From: Variovorax boronicumulans
GTDB lineage: Bacteria; Pseudomonadota; Gammaproteobacteria; Burkholderiales; Burkholderiaceae_C
NCBI RefSeq assembly: GCF_030812215.1
Contig: NZ_JAUSSG010000004.1
Span: 248,001-312,000 of the forward strand
Direction: 5' to 3'
Length of the DNA: 64,000 nucleotides
Part shown: one piece after another, positions 1 to 7,677 of the stretch
Layout: each line of letters starts with the position of its first letter
How positions within the stretch are numbered: position 1 is the first letter of the stretch
The notes under the pieces: generated by a model
What the model was told of the DNA's origin: nothing
The model's input: only the letters and a program-made list of their open reading frames with translations
The model's database searches: none
Translations under genes and position numbers: made by a program

Positions 1-901
1 CCTGGTGGCGGCAGTACGCGGGCATGGCGGCCATGTCGCCGGCCTTCATGATCACGCGGGCCATGGGCTTGCCGGTGTTCTTGTCGCCGCAGTCCCAGTG
101 GATCTCGTCGGTCATCTGGAAGAACCACTCGACGCGGTCGTTGCCGTGGATGATCGGCAGGATGTGCTCCTCGGTCGTCGGGCACATGTAGCTGTGCTTC
201 ACCACCGAGGTGAAGCTCGGGTTCCACGTGACCTGCGAGCGGCTCAGGAAGCCGAAAAGATTGAAGGCATGCACCTCGTTCTCGAAGCCGGGCTCGGGGT
301 GCAGTTCGGGCTGGGCCTGCGGCACGTCGGCGAAGGCGCGGTTGATGGGCGCGCCGCGCTCGTCGCTGCGCAGGTCGAGGTCGCCCTTCAGGCCCACGCA
401 GCGCTTGGCGAGCTCGCGCGCCCTCGTGATCTTGGCGGTGTTGTTGCCGCTCTTGCGGCCGTAGGGCGAGCCGGTTTCCTGCGGCGCACTGAAGGGGTCG
501 AAGCTCTCGTTGGTCCAGTCGTCGAGCATCGCCTCGAAGGTGGCGCGGATCTGCGCGGTCGGAAAGTTCTCGAGCAGGTCGATGCCCGCGTCCTTCATCG
601 TGCCGTTGAAGCTGCCGGCATAGAGGTCGACCGAGTCGTAGTGGTTGACGGTGCCGAACACGTCGTCGAAATTGACCCAGCCGTAGAAGAAGCCCCAGGC
701 CACGTCGCGCATCAGTGCGCGCAGGTAGTTGCCGGCGTCCATGGTGTGGCTCATGGGCCGGCCGTCGCGGGTCTTCCAGCCGATGTGCACGAAGTATTCG
801 TCGCGGCGAAAGCGGAAGCTGCCAAGCGAAAAATCCTTGTAGCCGAGCGTGGCATCGGGCTGCGATGCGATCACGCGGGCGAGTTCTGCGGGTGCGTTCA
901 T
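1..901 (-). CDS. Hydroquinone 1,2-dioxygenase-type large subunit (partial)
   Basis: The gene reads leftward from an ATG at 901 and runs off the left edge, so only the first 300 residues are visible. The product starts MNAPAELARV and has a mixed alpha/beta and cupin-like character, with a C-terminal part rich in His, Glu and Asp (for example HIHWDC-like and YCRH segments). It resembles the large subunit of two-component Fe(II) hydroquinone dioxygenases (HapD/PnpD type), which cleave hydroquinone to 4-hydroxymuconic semialdehyde. The pairing with a ~19 kDa cupin-like partner just upstream (1044-1565) matches the alpha2beta2 architecture of that family. The substrate is inferred from family resemblance and could be another para-diphenol. 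A repeat element (950-1043) separates the two genes. Confidence 0.65.
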   Translation of the reverse strand, partial: MNAPAELARVIASQPDATLGYKDFSLGSFRFRRDEYFVHIGWKTRDGRPMSHTMDAGNYLRALMRDVAWGFFYGWVNFDDVFGTVNHYDSVDLYAGSFNGTMKDAGIDLLENFPTAQIRATFEAMLDDWTNESFDPFSAPQETGSPYGRKSGNNTAKITRARELAKRCVGLKGDLDLRSDERGAPINRAFADVPQAQPELHPEPGFENEVHAFNLFGFLSRSQVTWNPSFTSVVKHSYMCPTTEEHILPIIHGNDRVEWFFQMTDEIHWDCGDKNTGKPMARVIMKAGDMAAMPAYCRHQ

Positions 902-949
902 GGTGCTTTCCTCATCTGGTCTTGAATGTTCAAGTGCCGTGTCTTTCGT

Positions 950-1043
950 GGAACACCGCGGAACCGGCTTTGCCGGGCCGCTGGTGTTGCCCCCGGTAGG
1001 GGGTTGGCGAAGCGACACGAAGTGCGCGAAGCCTGGGGGCGAG
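950..1043 (-). repeat. Dispersed intergenic repeat, copy A
   Basis: About 94 bp, near 90 percent identical by eye to the copy at 19685-19779. Read on the minus strand it begins CTCGCCCCCAGGCTTCGCGC and starts directly after the TGA stop of the upstream gene (1044-1046). It contains two short inverted repeats, CCCCC/GGGGG around GGTA and CCGGC/GCCGG, so the transcript could fold. It sits inside a probable operon, between the two dioxygenase subunit genes. Extragenic repeats of this kind are common in Comamonadaceae genomes (recollection, not searched). Confidence 0.8.
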
Positions 1044-1565
1044 TCAATGTGCCTGGCAGATGTCGGCCCACTTCTCTACCGAGAGATCGCCCTTGCAGCT
1101 TTGCAACACGATCACGCCCGGCTCGCCGGCGGTACGGAATTGGTAGGCGGTGTTCTTGGGCAAGAGACCCTGGTGGCCGCGCGAGAGCTTCATCCAGCCC
1201 ATCTTCTTGCCCTGCGGTTCGCCCTTCACGAGCACGGCGCCGTTCTTCTCGGCGTCGGCGACAGCCTGGCTGGCATCGAGCTGCACGAGGTGCACTTCGA
1301 CTTCGCCATCCATCACCAGCGCGAACTCGTCGTGCGCGCAGGTGAACCAGGGCGAGGTGCCTTCGGCGCGCAGCGTCTCGAGCACGTAGATCTGGTTCTG
1401 GCCGAAGACGACCTTCTCGTACGGCTTGCTGGTGCTCGCGATCTCGAAGCAGTTGGAGAACGCGTAGTGGCGCACGTCGTCGTCGATCGGCTCGACGTGG
1501 CCTTTCTCGAAATGCTTGAGCGATCCGAAGCGGGTCTTGTAGGCAGTGGAAGCGGGGGCGGTCAT
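1044..1565 (-). CDS. Hydroquinone 1,2-dioxygenase-type small subunit
   Basis: A 173-residue protein beginning MTAPASTAYKTRFGSL, with a cupin-like segment (CAHDEFALVMDGEVEVHLVQ) typical of small beta-barrel subunits. It resembles the small subunit (HapC/PnpC type) of two-component hydroquinone 1,2-dioxygenases; in that family the small subunit supports the iron-bearing large subunit. The ATG at 1565 is preceded by GGAGACGACACC, a good ribosome-binding site. The large-subunit gene follows after 142 bp that contain a repeat element. A LysR gene lies directly upstream in the same direction, with a palindromic operator in the gap. Exact substrate is not provable from sequence. Confidence 0.65.
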   Translation of the reverse strand: MTAPASTAYKTRFGSLKHFEKGHVEPIDDDVRHYAFSNCFEIASTSKPYEKVVFGQNQIYVLETLRAEGTSPWFTCAHDEFALVMDGEVEVHLVQLDASQAVADAEKNGAVLVKGEPQGKKMGWMKLSRGHQGLLPKNTAYQFRTAGEPGVIVLQSCKGDLSVEKWADICQAH

Positions 1566-1641
1566 GGTGTCGTCTCCTTGGATGGACGAACTCTAGAAGC
1601 CATGCGGCCGCGCCGGTAGGGACCAGTTTGGAAGAGGATTA

Positions 1642-1656
1642 TTCGGAGTCTCCGAA
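1642..1656. promoter_or_regulatory. LysR-type operator (T-N11-A palindrome)
   Basis: TTCGGA-gtc-TCCGAA is a perfect interrupted palindrome and contains the T-N11-A core typical of LysR-family sites. It lies in the 117-bp gap between the LysR gene and the small-subunit gene, 77-91 bp upstream of the small-subunit ATG, where an activator would sit. A second palindrome, CCGGGT-tt-ACCCGG, is at 1664-1677. Confidence 0.55.
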
Positions 1657-1682
1657 CAATCGACCGGGTTTACCCGGGATCG

Positions 1683-2645
1683 CTATCCACTCGATCGGCT
1701 GAATTCGATCAGCTCCGCCGGGATCATTCCGCGCTCGATCAGCGTGGCGTCCCACGGCGGCACGCGGGTGAATCGCGTGGCGATGTGCTCGATGAACAGG
1801 CGCAGCTTGAGCGCATTGCGCGAGGTGCCCGCATACACCGCGCTCAGCGAGAACGACGAGAGCTGGTGCTCGGCCAGCACCACGCGCAGGTCGCCGCGCG
1901 CAATCGCATCGCCCGCCACCAGCGTCGGCAGGCAGACGATGCCGGCGTGCTCCAGCGCGTATTCGCGCAGCAGGTGCACGCTGTTGGTCAGCAGCGCCGC
2001 CGCAAGGTAGATGGTGGTCTGCTCGCCGTTGTGATGAAAGGTCCAGCGGTCGCGCGTGGGGTAGCCCGAGTACAGGCCCAGCTTGTGGCGGTGCAGCTCG
2101 CGCGGCGTGGCGGGCGTGCCGTGCGCTTCGAGGTACGCGGGCGTGGCGCAGAGCAATCGACGCACCGGGAACAGCGGCCGCGACACCAGCTCCTGCGAGG
2201 CCGCGGGAAAGATCTGCAGCGCGCAGTCGACGCCGGCCTTCACCGGGTCGGCCACCGCGTCGCTCACGATCAGCTCGAGGTGGATGTCGGGGTAGTTCGT
2301 CTGGAACTCGCGCAGCAAGGTGGCGAAGCGGCCGAGCACCATGCCGGTCAGCGCATGAACGCGCAGCGTTCCCGAAGGCGTGCCGCGCGCATCGCGCATC
2401 TGGTCGACGATGTCGTTCGCGCGGCCGACCAACTCGGTGCAGTCGCGCAAGAACGCCTGGCCCATGTCGCTGAGCCGGACCACCCGCGTGCTGCGGTGGA
2501 ACAGCGGCGCGCCGAGGAACTCTTCGAGCTGCTTCACGCGCGTGGTGACCACCGAATTGGCGACCCGCAACTGGCGCGCGGCCTCCGCAAAGCTCTGGGT
2601 CTGCGCGACACGAACGAAAGTTTCAATGCTTTGGAGGCGGTCCAC
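1683..2645 (-). CDS. LysR-family transcriptional regulator
   Basis: A 320-residue LysR regulator. I chose the GTG at 2645 (VDRLQSIETFVRVAQTQSF) because LysR proteins start within a few residues of this helix; the frame stays open to an ATG at 2756 but that would add 37 residues of non-family sequence. The N-terminal winged helix-turn-helix spans about residues 1-60 (SFAEAARQLRVANSVVTTRVKQLE), followed by a substrate-binding domain. It probably controls the adjacent dioxygenase genes through the palindrome at 1642-1656. The effector is unknown, presumably an aromatic compound. Confidence 0.85.
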   Translation of the reverse strand: MDRLQSIETFVRVAQTQSFAEAARQLRVANSVVTTRVKQLEEFLGAPLFHRSTRVVRLSDMGQAFLRDCTELVGRANDIVDQMRDARGTPSGTLRVHALTGMVLGRFATLLREFQTNYPDIHLELIVSDAVADPVKAGVDCALQIFPAASQELVSRPLFPVRRLLCATPAYLEAHGTPATPRELHRHKLGLYSGYPTRDRWTFHHNGEQTTIYLAAALLTNSVHLLREYALEHAGIVCLPTLVAGDAIARGDLRVVLAEHQLSSFSLSAVYAGTSRNALKLRLFIEHIATRFTRVPPWDATLIERGMIPAELIEFSRSSG

Positions 2646-2842
2646 GGCGGCACTGTACTGCGCGGGCCTGCTTTTTGCGTCCGGGAACGGGGTGCCCGGC
2701 GCCCCATGGGGGAAAGCCCGGAGCCGGCCGTTGCAGGCAAGACGAAAGGCCGTCATCGCTGTTTCGGAAGGTTACCCGCCCCACTTACAATGCCTGCCGC
2801 CCAACCTGCTGCGTTATCCACCCCTACGAGGTCTTGTCCGCA

Positions 2843-3991
2843 ATGCCCAAGAGCCCCCGGCCTCGCGCCCGCTTCTCCTTTTCTCCCACCGTGCGCGCAC
2901 TGCTGCTGGCCGTTGCCACTTGCGGCGCAACCCTCCCCGCACTGGCGGCGATCGAGCACGAAGACGTCGACCGCCTCATGCAGGCCGGCAAGCTCGACGA
3001 GGCGATGGCCAAGGCCGACGCATTCCTGAAGGACAAGCCCCGCGATCCGCAGATGCGCTTTCTGAAGGGCGTGATCCAGTTGGACACCGGCAAGCGCGCC
3101 GAGGCCATCGCCGCCTTCACCCAGCTCACGCTGGATGCGCCCGAGCTGCCCGAGCCGTACAACAACCTCGCGGTGATCTACGCGAGCCAGAACCAGTTCG
3201 ACAAGGCCCGCAGCGCCCTGGAGAGCGCCATTCGCACCAACCCCAGCTACGCCACCGCCCAGGAGAACCTGGGCGACGTGTACGCGCGGCTCGCGAGCCA
3301 GGCCTACAGCAAGGCGCTGCAGCTGGACCAGAACAACACCGCGGTGCAGCCCAAGCTGGCCGTGATCCGCACGCTCTTCACGCCGACGCCGGGCGCCAAG
3401 CCGACGACCGCCTTGGTGGCGGCGGCGCCCGAGGCTGCACGGCCCGTGCCGGCGCCTGCCGCGAAGGCGCCCGCCCCGGCACCTGCGGCCGCACCCGCAC
3501 CGGCCCCTGCTCCCGCCAAGGTGGCAGCAGCGCCCGCCGCCGCCGCGGCGCCCGTGCCTGCTCCGGCCCCTGCCCCCGCCAAGGTGGCGGCAGCGCCGGC
3601 AGCCAAGGCACCTGAAGCCGCTCCGACGCCGGCACCTGCTGCCGCACCGGCCTCCGCAGCCGAAGTCGAAAGCGCGGTGCGCGGCTGGGCTTCCGCCTGG
3701 GCCGGTCAGGACATGGACCGCTACCTCGCCGCCTACGGCCCCGACTTCGCACCCGGCGGCGGCCAGAGCCGCAAGTCCTGGGAAGAAGAACGGCGCGCCC
3801 GCATCGTCGGCAAGTCGAGCATCAGCGTGAACATCGAGAACCTCGTGATCAAGGTCGACGGACAGAACGCCACGGCAAAATTCCGCCAGATCTACCGCGC
3901 GGACAACCTCAACATCTCGAGCCGGAAGACGCTGGACATGCAGCGCTCGGGCAATCAATGGCACATTCGCAAGGAAAGCGTCGGCGGCTAG
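2843..3991 (+). CDS. TPR protein with Ala/Pro linker and NTF2-like C-terminal domain
   Basis: A 382-residue exported protein. The ATG at 2843 is chosen because it is followed by a normal signal peptide (RALLLAVATCGATLPALAA). Residues ~45-170 form TPR-like repeats (KLDEAMAKADAFLKDKPRDP, LDTGKRAEAIAAFTQLTLDAP). Residues ~185-295 are an Ala/Pro/Lys-rich low-complexity linker. The last ~85 residues resemble NTF2/SnoaL-like domains (VRGWASAWAGQDMDRYLAAY). The next gene, an L,D-transpeptidase, ends in a similar NTF2-like domain and starts at the stop of this one, so the two probably act together at the cell envelope. The biochemical role is unknown. Confidence 0.8.
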   Translation: MPKSPRPRARFSFSPTVRALLLAVATCGATLPALAAIEHEDVDRLMQAGKLDEAMAKADAFLKDKPRDPQMRFLKGVIQLDTGKRAEAIAAFTQLTLDAPELPEPYNNLAVIYASQNQFDKARSALESAIRTNPSYATAQENLGDVYARLASQAYSKALQLDQNNTAVQPKLAVIRTLFTPTPGAKPTTALVAAAPEAARPVPAPAAKAPAPAPAAAPAPAPAPAKVAAAPAAAAAPVPAPAPAPAKVAAAPAAKAPEAAPTPAPAAAPASAAEVESAVRGWASAWAGQDMDRYLAAYGPDFAPGGGQSRKSWEEERRARIVGKSSISVNIENLVIKVDGQNATAKFRQIYRADNLNISSRKTLDMQRSGNQWHIRKESVGG

Positions 3992-5427
3992 TGGCAGACA
4001 TCGTCCGGCACGGCCGGCTACAGAATCCTCCGTTCCCGCGCCGCGGGAACCTGCTCGCAGCGCTGATGACCGCATCGGCGCTGATGCTGGCGGCACCCGG
4101 CGCCGCCTTCGCGTCGAACAAGACGGGCAGCGCAAAGACCAGCAGCAGCGCCAAGGCCGGCAAGAGCAGCACCGGCAGCCGTGCTTCCGCCAGGGAAGCC
4201 CGGGGCGGCGCCGGCAAGTCGCTCCAGGCCAAGGGCAAGAGAGCCGCACTGGCAGAGACCCGGACCGCATCCGCAGCCAAACCCGCCCGCAAGCCCGCAC
4301 CCGCCGGGTCCATCCAGGAAGCCAGCAGCGCCGAAGCCCGCCTGATCTCCGTCTACGAAATGTTCGGCCGCGGCCAGGCCCGCCCCGCGCTGGCCAAGGC
4401 GCGCGACCTGGTGCGGGACTATCCCAACTTCCAGCTCGCGCAGCTCGTCTACGGCGACCTGCTCGCGGCACAGCTGCCGCCCACGAATTCGCTGCCCGAC
4501 ACGGCCGGCATCGCCAAGATGCGCGGCAACCCGGCCATGGCCGAACTGCACGAGGAATCGCGCCGCCGCCTGCAGGCCCTGCGCGAGCGGCCGCCGGCGG
4601 GCACCGTGCCCTCGCAGTTCCTGTCGCTCTCGACCCGGAGCCGCTACGCCATCGCGGTCGATGCCTCGCGCTCGCGCCTGTACCTGCTGGAGAACTCCGA
4701 CAAGGGGCTGAAGCTGGTGGCCGACTACTACATCTCGGTCGGCAAGTCGGGCACCGACAAGCTCACCGAGGGCGATGCGCGCACCCCGCTGGGGGTGTAC
4801 TACATCACCAGCAGTCTCGACCCGAAATCGCTGAAGGACTTCTACGGCGCGGGCGCCCTGCCCATCAACTACCCGAACCCCTACGACGTGCGGCGCGGCC
4901 GGACCGGCGGCGGCATCTGGCTGCACGGCACCCCGCCCCAGCAGTTCGCCCGGGCGCCGCTCGCGAGCGATGGCTGCGTGGTCATGGCCAACCCCGACCT
5001 GAAGCAGCTGCTGCGCAAGGTGCAGATCGGCGCCACGCCGGTGGTCACCGCCCGCAGCCTGCAATGGATTTCGCCGCCGCAGGCCGAAAAAGAAGCCCAG
5101 GCATTTACCAATGCAATTACCGCCTGGAAAGATACACGGGCCAGCGGAAATGAAGCGCAATTAAAGAAATTCTATTTACCGGATTTCCAGCGCAGCAATA
5201 GAAAAACGACCGAAGGTATTTCGGTTCACGACGAAGTGGAATATGCGCAAGGCAAGCGCGTCCAGTTCAAGGACATGTCGTATCTGCACTGGCGTGACAG
5301 TGACGACACGATGGTTGCCACCTTCGGAGAAGTCTTCGAAGGCGAAAAGAGCGGGCGCACCCGGCGCCAGTACTGGCTGCGCCAAGGCAGCGAGTGGAAG
5401 CTCTTTCACGAAGAAATCCTGGGCTGA
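3991..5427 (+). CDS. L,D-transpeptidase (YkuD family) with NTF2-like domain
   Basis: A 478-residue periplasmic enzyme of the YkuD family, which forms 3-3 peptidoglycan cross-links or attaches proteins to peptidoglycan. The GTG at 3991 overlaps the preceding TAG and is preceded by AAGGAAAG; an in-frame ATG at 3958 is the alternative. A signal peptide (LMTASALMLAAPGAAFA) comes first. The catalytic domain (~residues 215-350) carries the hallmark HGTP and SDGCVVM motifs, with Cys as nucleophile. The C-terminal ~110 residues form an NTF2-like domain (DEVEYAQGKRVQFKDMSYLHW) similar to that of the upstream gene. Base composition dips around 5095-5220, more AT-rich than the surrounding gene. Confidence 0.9.
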   Translation: MADIVRHGRLQNPPFPRRGNLLAALMTASALMLAAPGAAFASNKTGSAKTSSSAKAGKSSTGSRASAREARGGAGKSLQAKGKRAALAETRTASAAKPARKPAPAGSIQEASSAEARLISVYEMFGRGQARPALAKARDLVRDYPNFQLAQLVYGDLLAAQLPPTNSLPDTAGIAKMRGNPAMAELHEESRRRLQALRERPPAGTVPSQFLSLSTRSRYAIAVDASRSRLYLLENSDKGLKLVADYYISVGKSGTDKLTEGDARTPLGVYYITSSLDPKSLKDFYGAGALPINYPNPYDVRRGRTGGGIWLHGTPPQQFARAPLASDGCVVMANPDLKQLLRKVQIGATPVVTARSLQWISPPQAEKEAQAFTNAITAWKDTRASGNEAQLKKFYLPDFQRSNRKTTEGISVHDEVEYAQGKRVQFKDMSYLHWRDSDDTMVATFGEVFEGEKSGRTRRQYWLRQGSEWKLFHEEILG

Positions 5428-5486
5428 ACTCCCTGCCTAAGCCCTGACGGCGACGGGGGCACACCCCCAATCTGTGATTTTTTGCG

Positions 5487-5510
5487 CACCCAAAGTGCCT
5501 ATTTTGGGTG
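5487..5510. terminator. Hairpin downstream of the L,D-transpeptidase gene
   Basis: Perfect 8-bp inverted repeat, CACCCAAA and TTTGGGTG, with an 8-nt loop, 59 bp after the stop codon. There is no T run directly after it on the plus strand, so termination is uncertain. The right arm overlaps the first GTTAC pentamer, so it could instead be an operator. Confidence 0.35.
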
Positions 5511-5602
5511 TTACAACTCGCCTTCCGAGACCCCGTGCTACGTAACACGTAACGCGTTTGTTCCCGTAACACCCCCCTTCCGCGCGTTCCCGGCACCGTA
5601 AC
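5510..5602. promoter_or_regulatory. GTAAC-rich cluster upstream of flp
   Basis: Five copies of the pentamer occur in 93 bp: GTTAC at 5510-5514 and GTAAC at 5542-5546, 5549-5553, 5566-5570 and 5598-5602. Another GTTAC is at 5793-5797 inside the candidate promoter. Similar clusters lie upstream of the secretion ABC gene (24611-24626) and the adhesin (33616-33633). This suggests a shared regulator; its identity is not known. Confidence 0.45.
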
Positions 5603-5777
5603 GTTCCCTCCCATCTTCATGGGAGTTTCGATGCGGTTTACAGAGGGAAAAATACGTCTCTCGATTGTTAACCAACCTGACCAGGATCGTTCTGGCCTGG
5701 GTGGCAGGAGGCTGGCCGCCATCCTGCTATGTACTTCTCCAATATCACACGAAGGACCTCACTCCCCCGGGTTTGTC

Positions 5778-5807
5778 TTGTTGATACACGGAGTTACGCT
5801 GTATAAC
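5778..5807 (+). promoter_or_regulatory. Candidate sigma-70 promoter for the Tad operon
   Basis: TTGTTG (5778-5783) and TATAAC (5802-5807) are 18 bp apart, about 45 bp before the flp start. A GTTAC pentamer lies in the spacer. No sigma-54 consensus (TGGCAC-N5-TTGC) was found in this gap. Confidence 0.4.
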
Positions 5808-5852
5808 ATCCACCTTGCCAGTCGTTGTTCAACTCTCCTCAAGGGGTAAATC

Positions 5853-6056
5853 ATGCTTAGTTCTATTACTCGTTTTCTGCGCGATGAAGAAGGTGCTACC
5901 GCAATTGAATATGGAATTATTGCGGGGCTTATTTCTGTCGCGATCGTGGCAATTCTTCCCGGCCTGGGCGACAAGCTTGCCGTTATCTTCACGAAGATTT
6001 CGACGGCTCTCACATCGGCCGGCACTGCGACTCCCGCTCCTGGCGGCGGCAGCTAA
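5853..6056 (+). CDS. flp: Flp/Fap-type pilin
   Basis: A 67-residue prepilin, the main subunit of the Tad adhesive pilus. The leader ends at a Gly before ATAIEYGIIAGLISVAIVAI; Glu at +5 and Tyr at +6 after cleavage are the class IVb Flp signature, followed by a hydrophobic helix. The tail is short and Ser/Thr/Pro/Gly-rich. AAGGGG lies 9 bp upstream of the ATG. It is the first gene of the Tad operon and should be processed by the TadV-type peptidase encoded next. Confidence 0.95.
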   Translation: MLSSITRFLRDEEGATAIEYGIIAGLISVAIVAILPGLGDKLAVIFTKISTALTSAGTATPAPGGGS

Positions 6057-6073
6057 AAGCCACCCGGCAATCA

Positions 6074-6583
6074 ATGACTTTGCAATCGACTTGCTTTCTT
6101 TGGTTGCTCATCGTGGCCGCCTATGACTTCCGACAACGCCGCGTCCCGAATTGGCTTGTGCTTGCAGGTGCCGTCCTGGCACTCGCAGCACTTGCATTGG
6201 GGACGGGGCCGCTCGGACAGGATTGGACGGATGCCCTCCTCGGGGCGGTTGCCGGCTTCGGCTTCCTTCTCGTTTTCTATGTTTTCAAGCTCATGGGAGC
6301 AGGCGACGTGAAGTTCGCCGGCGCTCTCGGACTGTGGGTCGGCCTGTGGGCGCTGCTGCCGATCTGGGTGATCGGCAGTCTCCTCGCCGGCCTTCATGCC
6401 GTCCTTTGGCTCATTCTTCAGCGCTGGCCCTTTTCGTATCGGCTGTCGCTCATGTTGTCCGGGCGACCGTCGCCTTCCGATGGCGAGATCCCACCGTCGA
6501 CCCGGCAGCGCTTCATTCCTTACGCGGCCTATCTCGCTCTGGCCGCCATCGTGTGGATGGTCTGGGGCCGACAGAGCGGGTAG
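6074..6583 (+). CDS. tadV: Prepilin peptidase, TadV/CpaA type
   Basis: A 169-residue polytopic membrane aspartic protease of the A24 family that cleaves the leaders of Flp and the pseudopilins. The two catalytic aspartates are visible in AAYDFRQRRVPN and GAGDVKFAGALG. It lacks the N-terminal methylase domain of PilD, as expected for TadV. It begins 17 bp after flp; the next gene follows after 68 bp. Confidence 0.92.
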   Translation: MTLQSTCFLWLLIVAAYDFRQRRVPNWLVLAGAVLALAALALGTGPLGQDWTDALLGAVAGFGFLLVFYVFKLMGAGDVKFAGALGLWVGLWALLPIWVIGSLLAGLHAVLWLILQRWPFSYRLSLMLSGRPSPSDGEIPPSTRQRFIPYAAYLALAAIVWMVWGRQSG

Positions 6584-6651
6584 TCGCCCCGCCGCCGCGA
6601 GCTGTTCATTGATGGCTCTTTGATTGCCACCCCTTCTTTGATACGCCGCCC

Positions 6652-7638
6652 ATGATCAATCTCACCAAAATCATCGCCGCCATCCTTGTCCTGCTGGCCA
6701 TCGCGCTGGGCGGATACGCATGGATGCTCAGCCGGCAGGCACCGCCTCCCGTCGTGGCGACGACCACGCAGGATCCCACCCGGGTGAAAAGCCAGGAGGC
6801 TGCCACCTATCCCGTGGTGGTGGCCACAAAGGCGCTACCGGCCGGGCAAGTGATACCCGCGGACGCGTTGCGCGTCGAACGGCTGACCATCAACCCGGCG
6901 GGCGCATTCCAGGATGTGGTGGTCGCCACGGGCCGGGTCCCGGTCCTCGATCTCGGGGTCGGCACGCCGTTGCTCGAAGGCCAGATGGTGTCGGGACTCG
7001 CGTTGCGGGTCGCCGAGGGCGAGCGCGCGGTGGCGATCAAGGCCGACGAGGTGATGGGCGTCGGCAGCAAGGTCCAGCCCGGCGATTTCGTCGATGTGTT
7101 CATCATGCTCAAGTCCGACGGCAAGGATGTCGATCGCAGCCAGGCCCGCCTGCTTCTTTCGCGCAAGCGCGTGCTGGCTTTCGGCACGGCTTCGGTCGAC
7201 GGCCTGGCATCGAAGACCGCGGACAAACAACAGCAGCCCCAGCGCGTCGAGGCACCCCGGACCGTGGTTCTCGCGGTCCCCGTGGACGACATCAATCGCC
7301 TGACGCTCGGCGAATCCAGTGGCCGATTGCTGCTCGCCTTGCGCAATCCGGCAGACACGCAGGAACCCGATCCCAAGCTCTTTGCCGAATTGCCGACCGC
7401 ATTGCAGCCCGTACGACTCAAGCCGGGCGAACCGCCTCGGGGTCCGCTTGAAGGTCTGGATCGCGCGCAAGCCGGGCTGACGACCAACGACCTCGTCACG
7501 GGTGGCCAGGCGGGTGCGCGACCGCCCGCGGCGAGTGTCCGGCTTGTCGGCACCAGCAGTCGGCCAAGCACCGCAGGACGCGCAGGCCTGCAGGTGGAGG
7601 TCATTCGCGGCGAGAAAAGCGAAACCCTGCAGTACTGA
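6652..7638 (+). CDS. rcpC: Flp pilus assembly protein RcpC/CpaB
   Basis: A 328-residue periplasmic protein anchored by one N-terminal membrane helix (IIAAILVLLAIALGGYAWML). It carries an SAF domain (VVVATKALPAGQVIPADALR) and the CpaB/RcpC core (VAIKADEVMGVGSKVQPGDFVDVFIML). In the Tad system it associates with the secretin and may guide it through the periplasm. Its place between prepilin peptidase and secretin genes is canonical. Confidence 0.92.
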   Translation: MINLTKIIAAILVLLAIALGGYAWMLSRQAPPPVVATTTQDPTRVKSQEAATYPVVVATKALPAGQVIPADALRVERLTINPAGAFQDVVVATGRVPVLDLGVGTPLLEGQMVSGLALRVAEGERAVAIKADEVMGVGSKVQPGDFVDVFIMLKSDGKDVDRSQARLLLSRKRVLAFGTASVDGLASKTADKQQQPQRVEAPRTVVLAVPVDDINRLTLGESSGRLLLALRNPADTQEPDPKLFAELPTALQPVRLKPGEPPRGPLEGLDRAQAGLTTNDLVTGGQAGARPPAASVRLVGTSSRPSTAGRAGLQVEVIRGEKSETLQY

Positions 7639-7677
7639 TCCCGACAGCCAAGCATCACCGTCCAAGAAAGAAGACAC

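Larger units (their letters stand above)
5428..5852. other. Long upstream region of the Tad operon
   Basis: 425 bp without a credible gene. It holds a possible hairpin GGGGG-caca-CCCCC (5455-5468) followed by a T run, a second hairpin CACCCAAA/TTTGGGTG (5487-5510), a cluster of five GTAAC/GTTAC pentamers (5510-5602) and a candidate sigma-70 promoter (5778-5807). The pentamer cluster resembles one in front of the adhesin gene (33616-33633). Confidence 0.6.

Noticed and set aside
5619..5849. A 76-residue open frame upstream of flp
   Set aside because: No family sequence or good ribosome-binding site; it overlaps the promoter and motif region.
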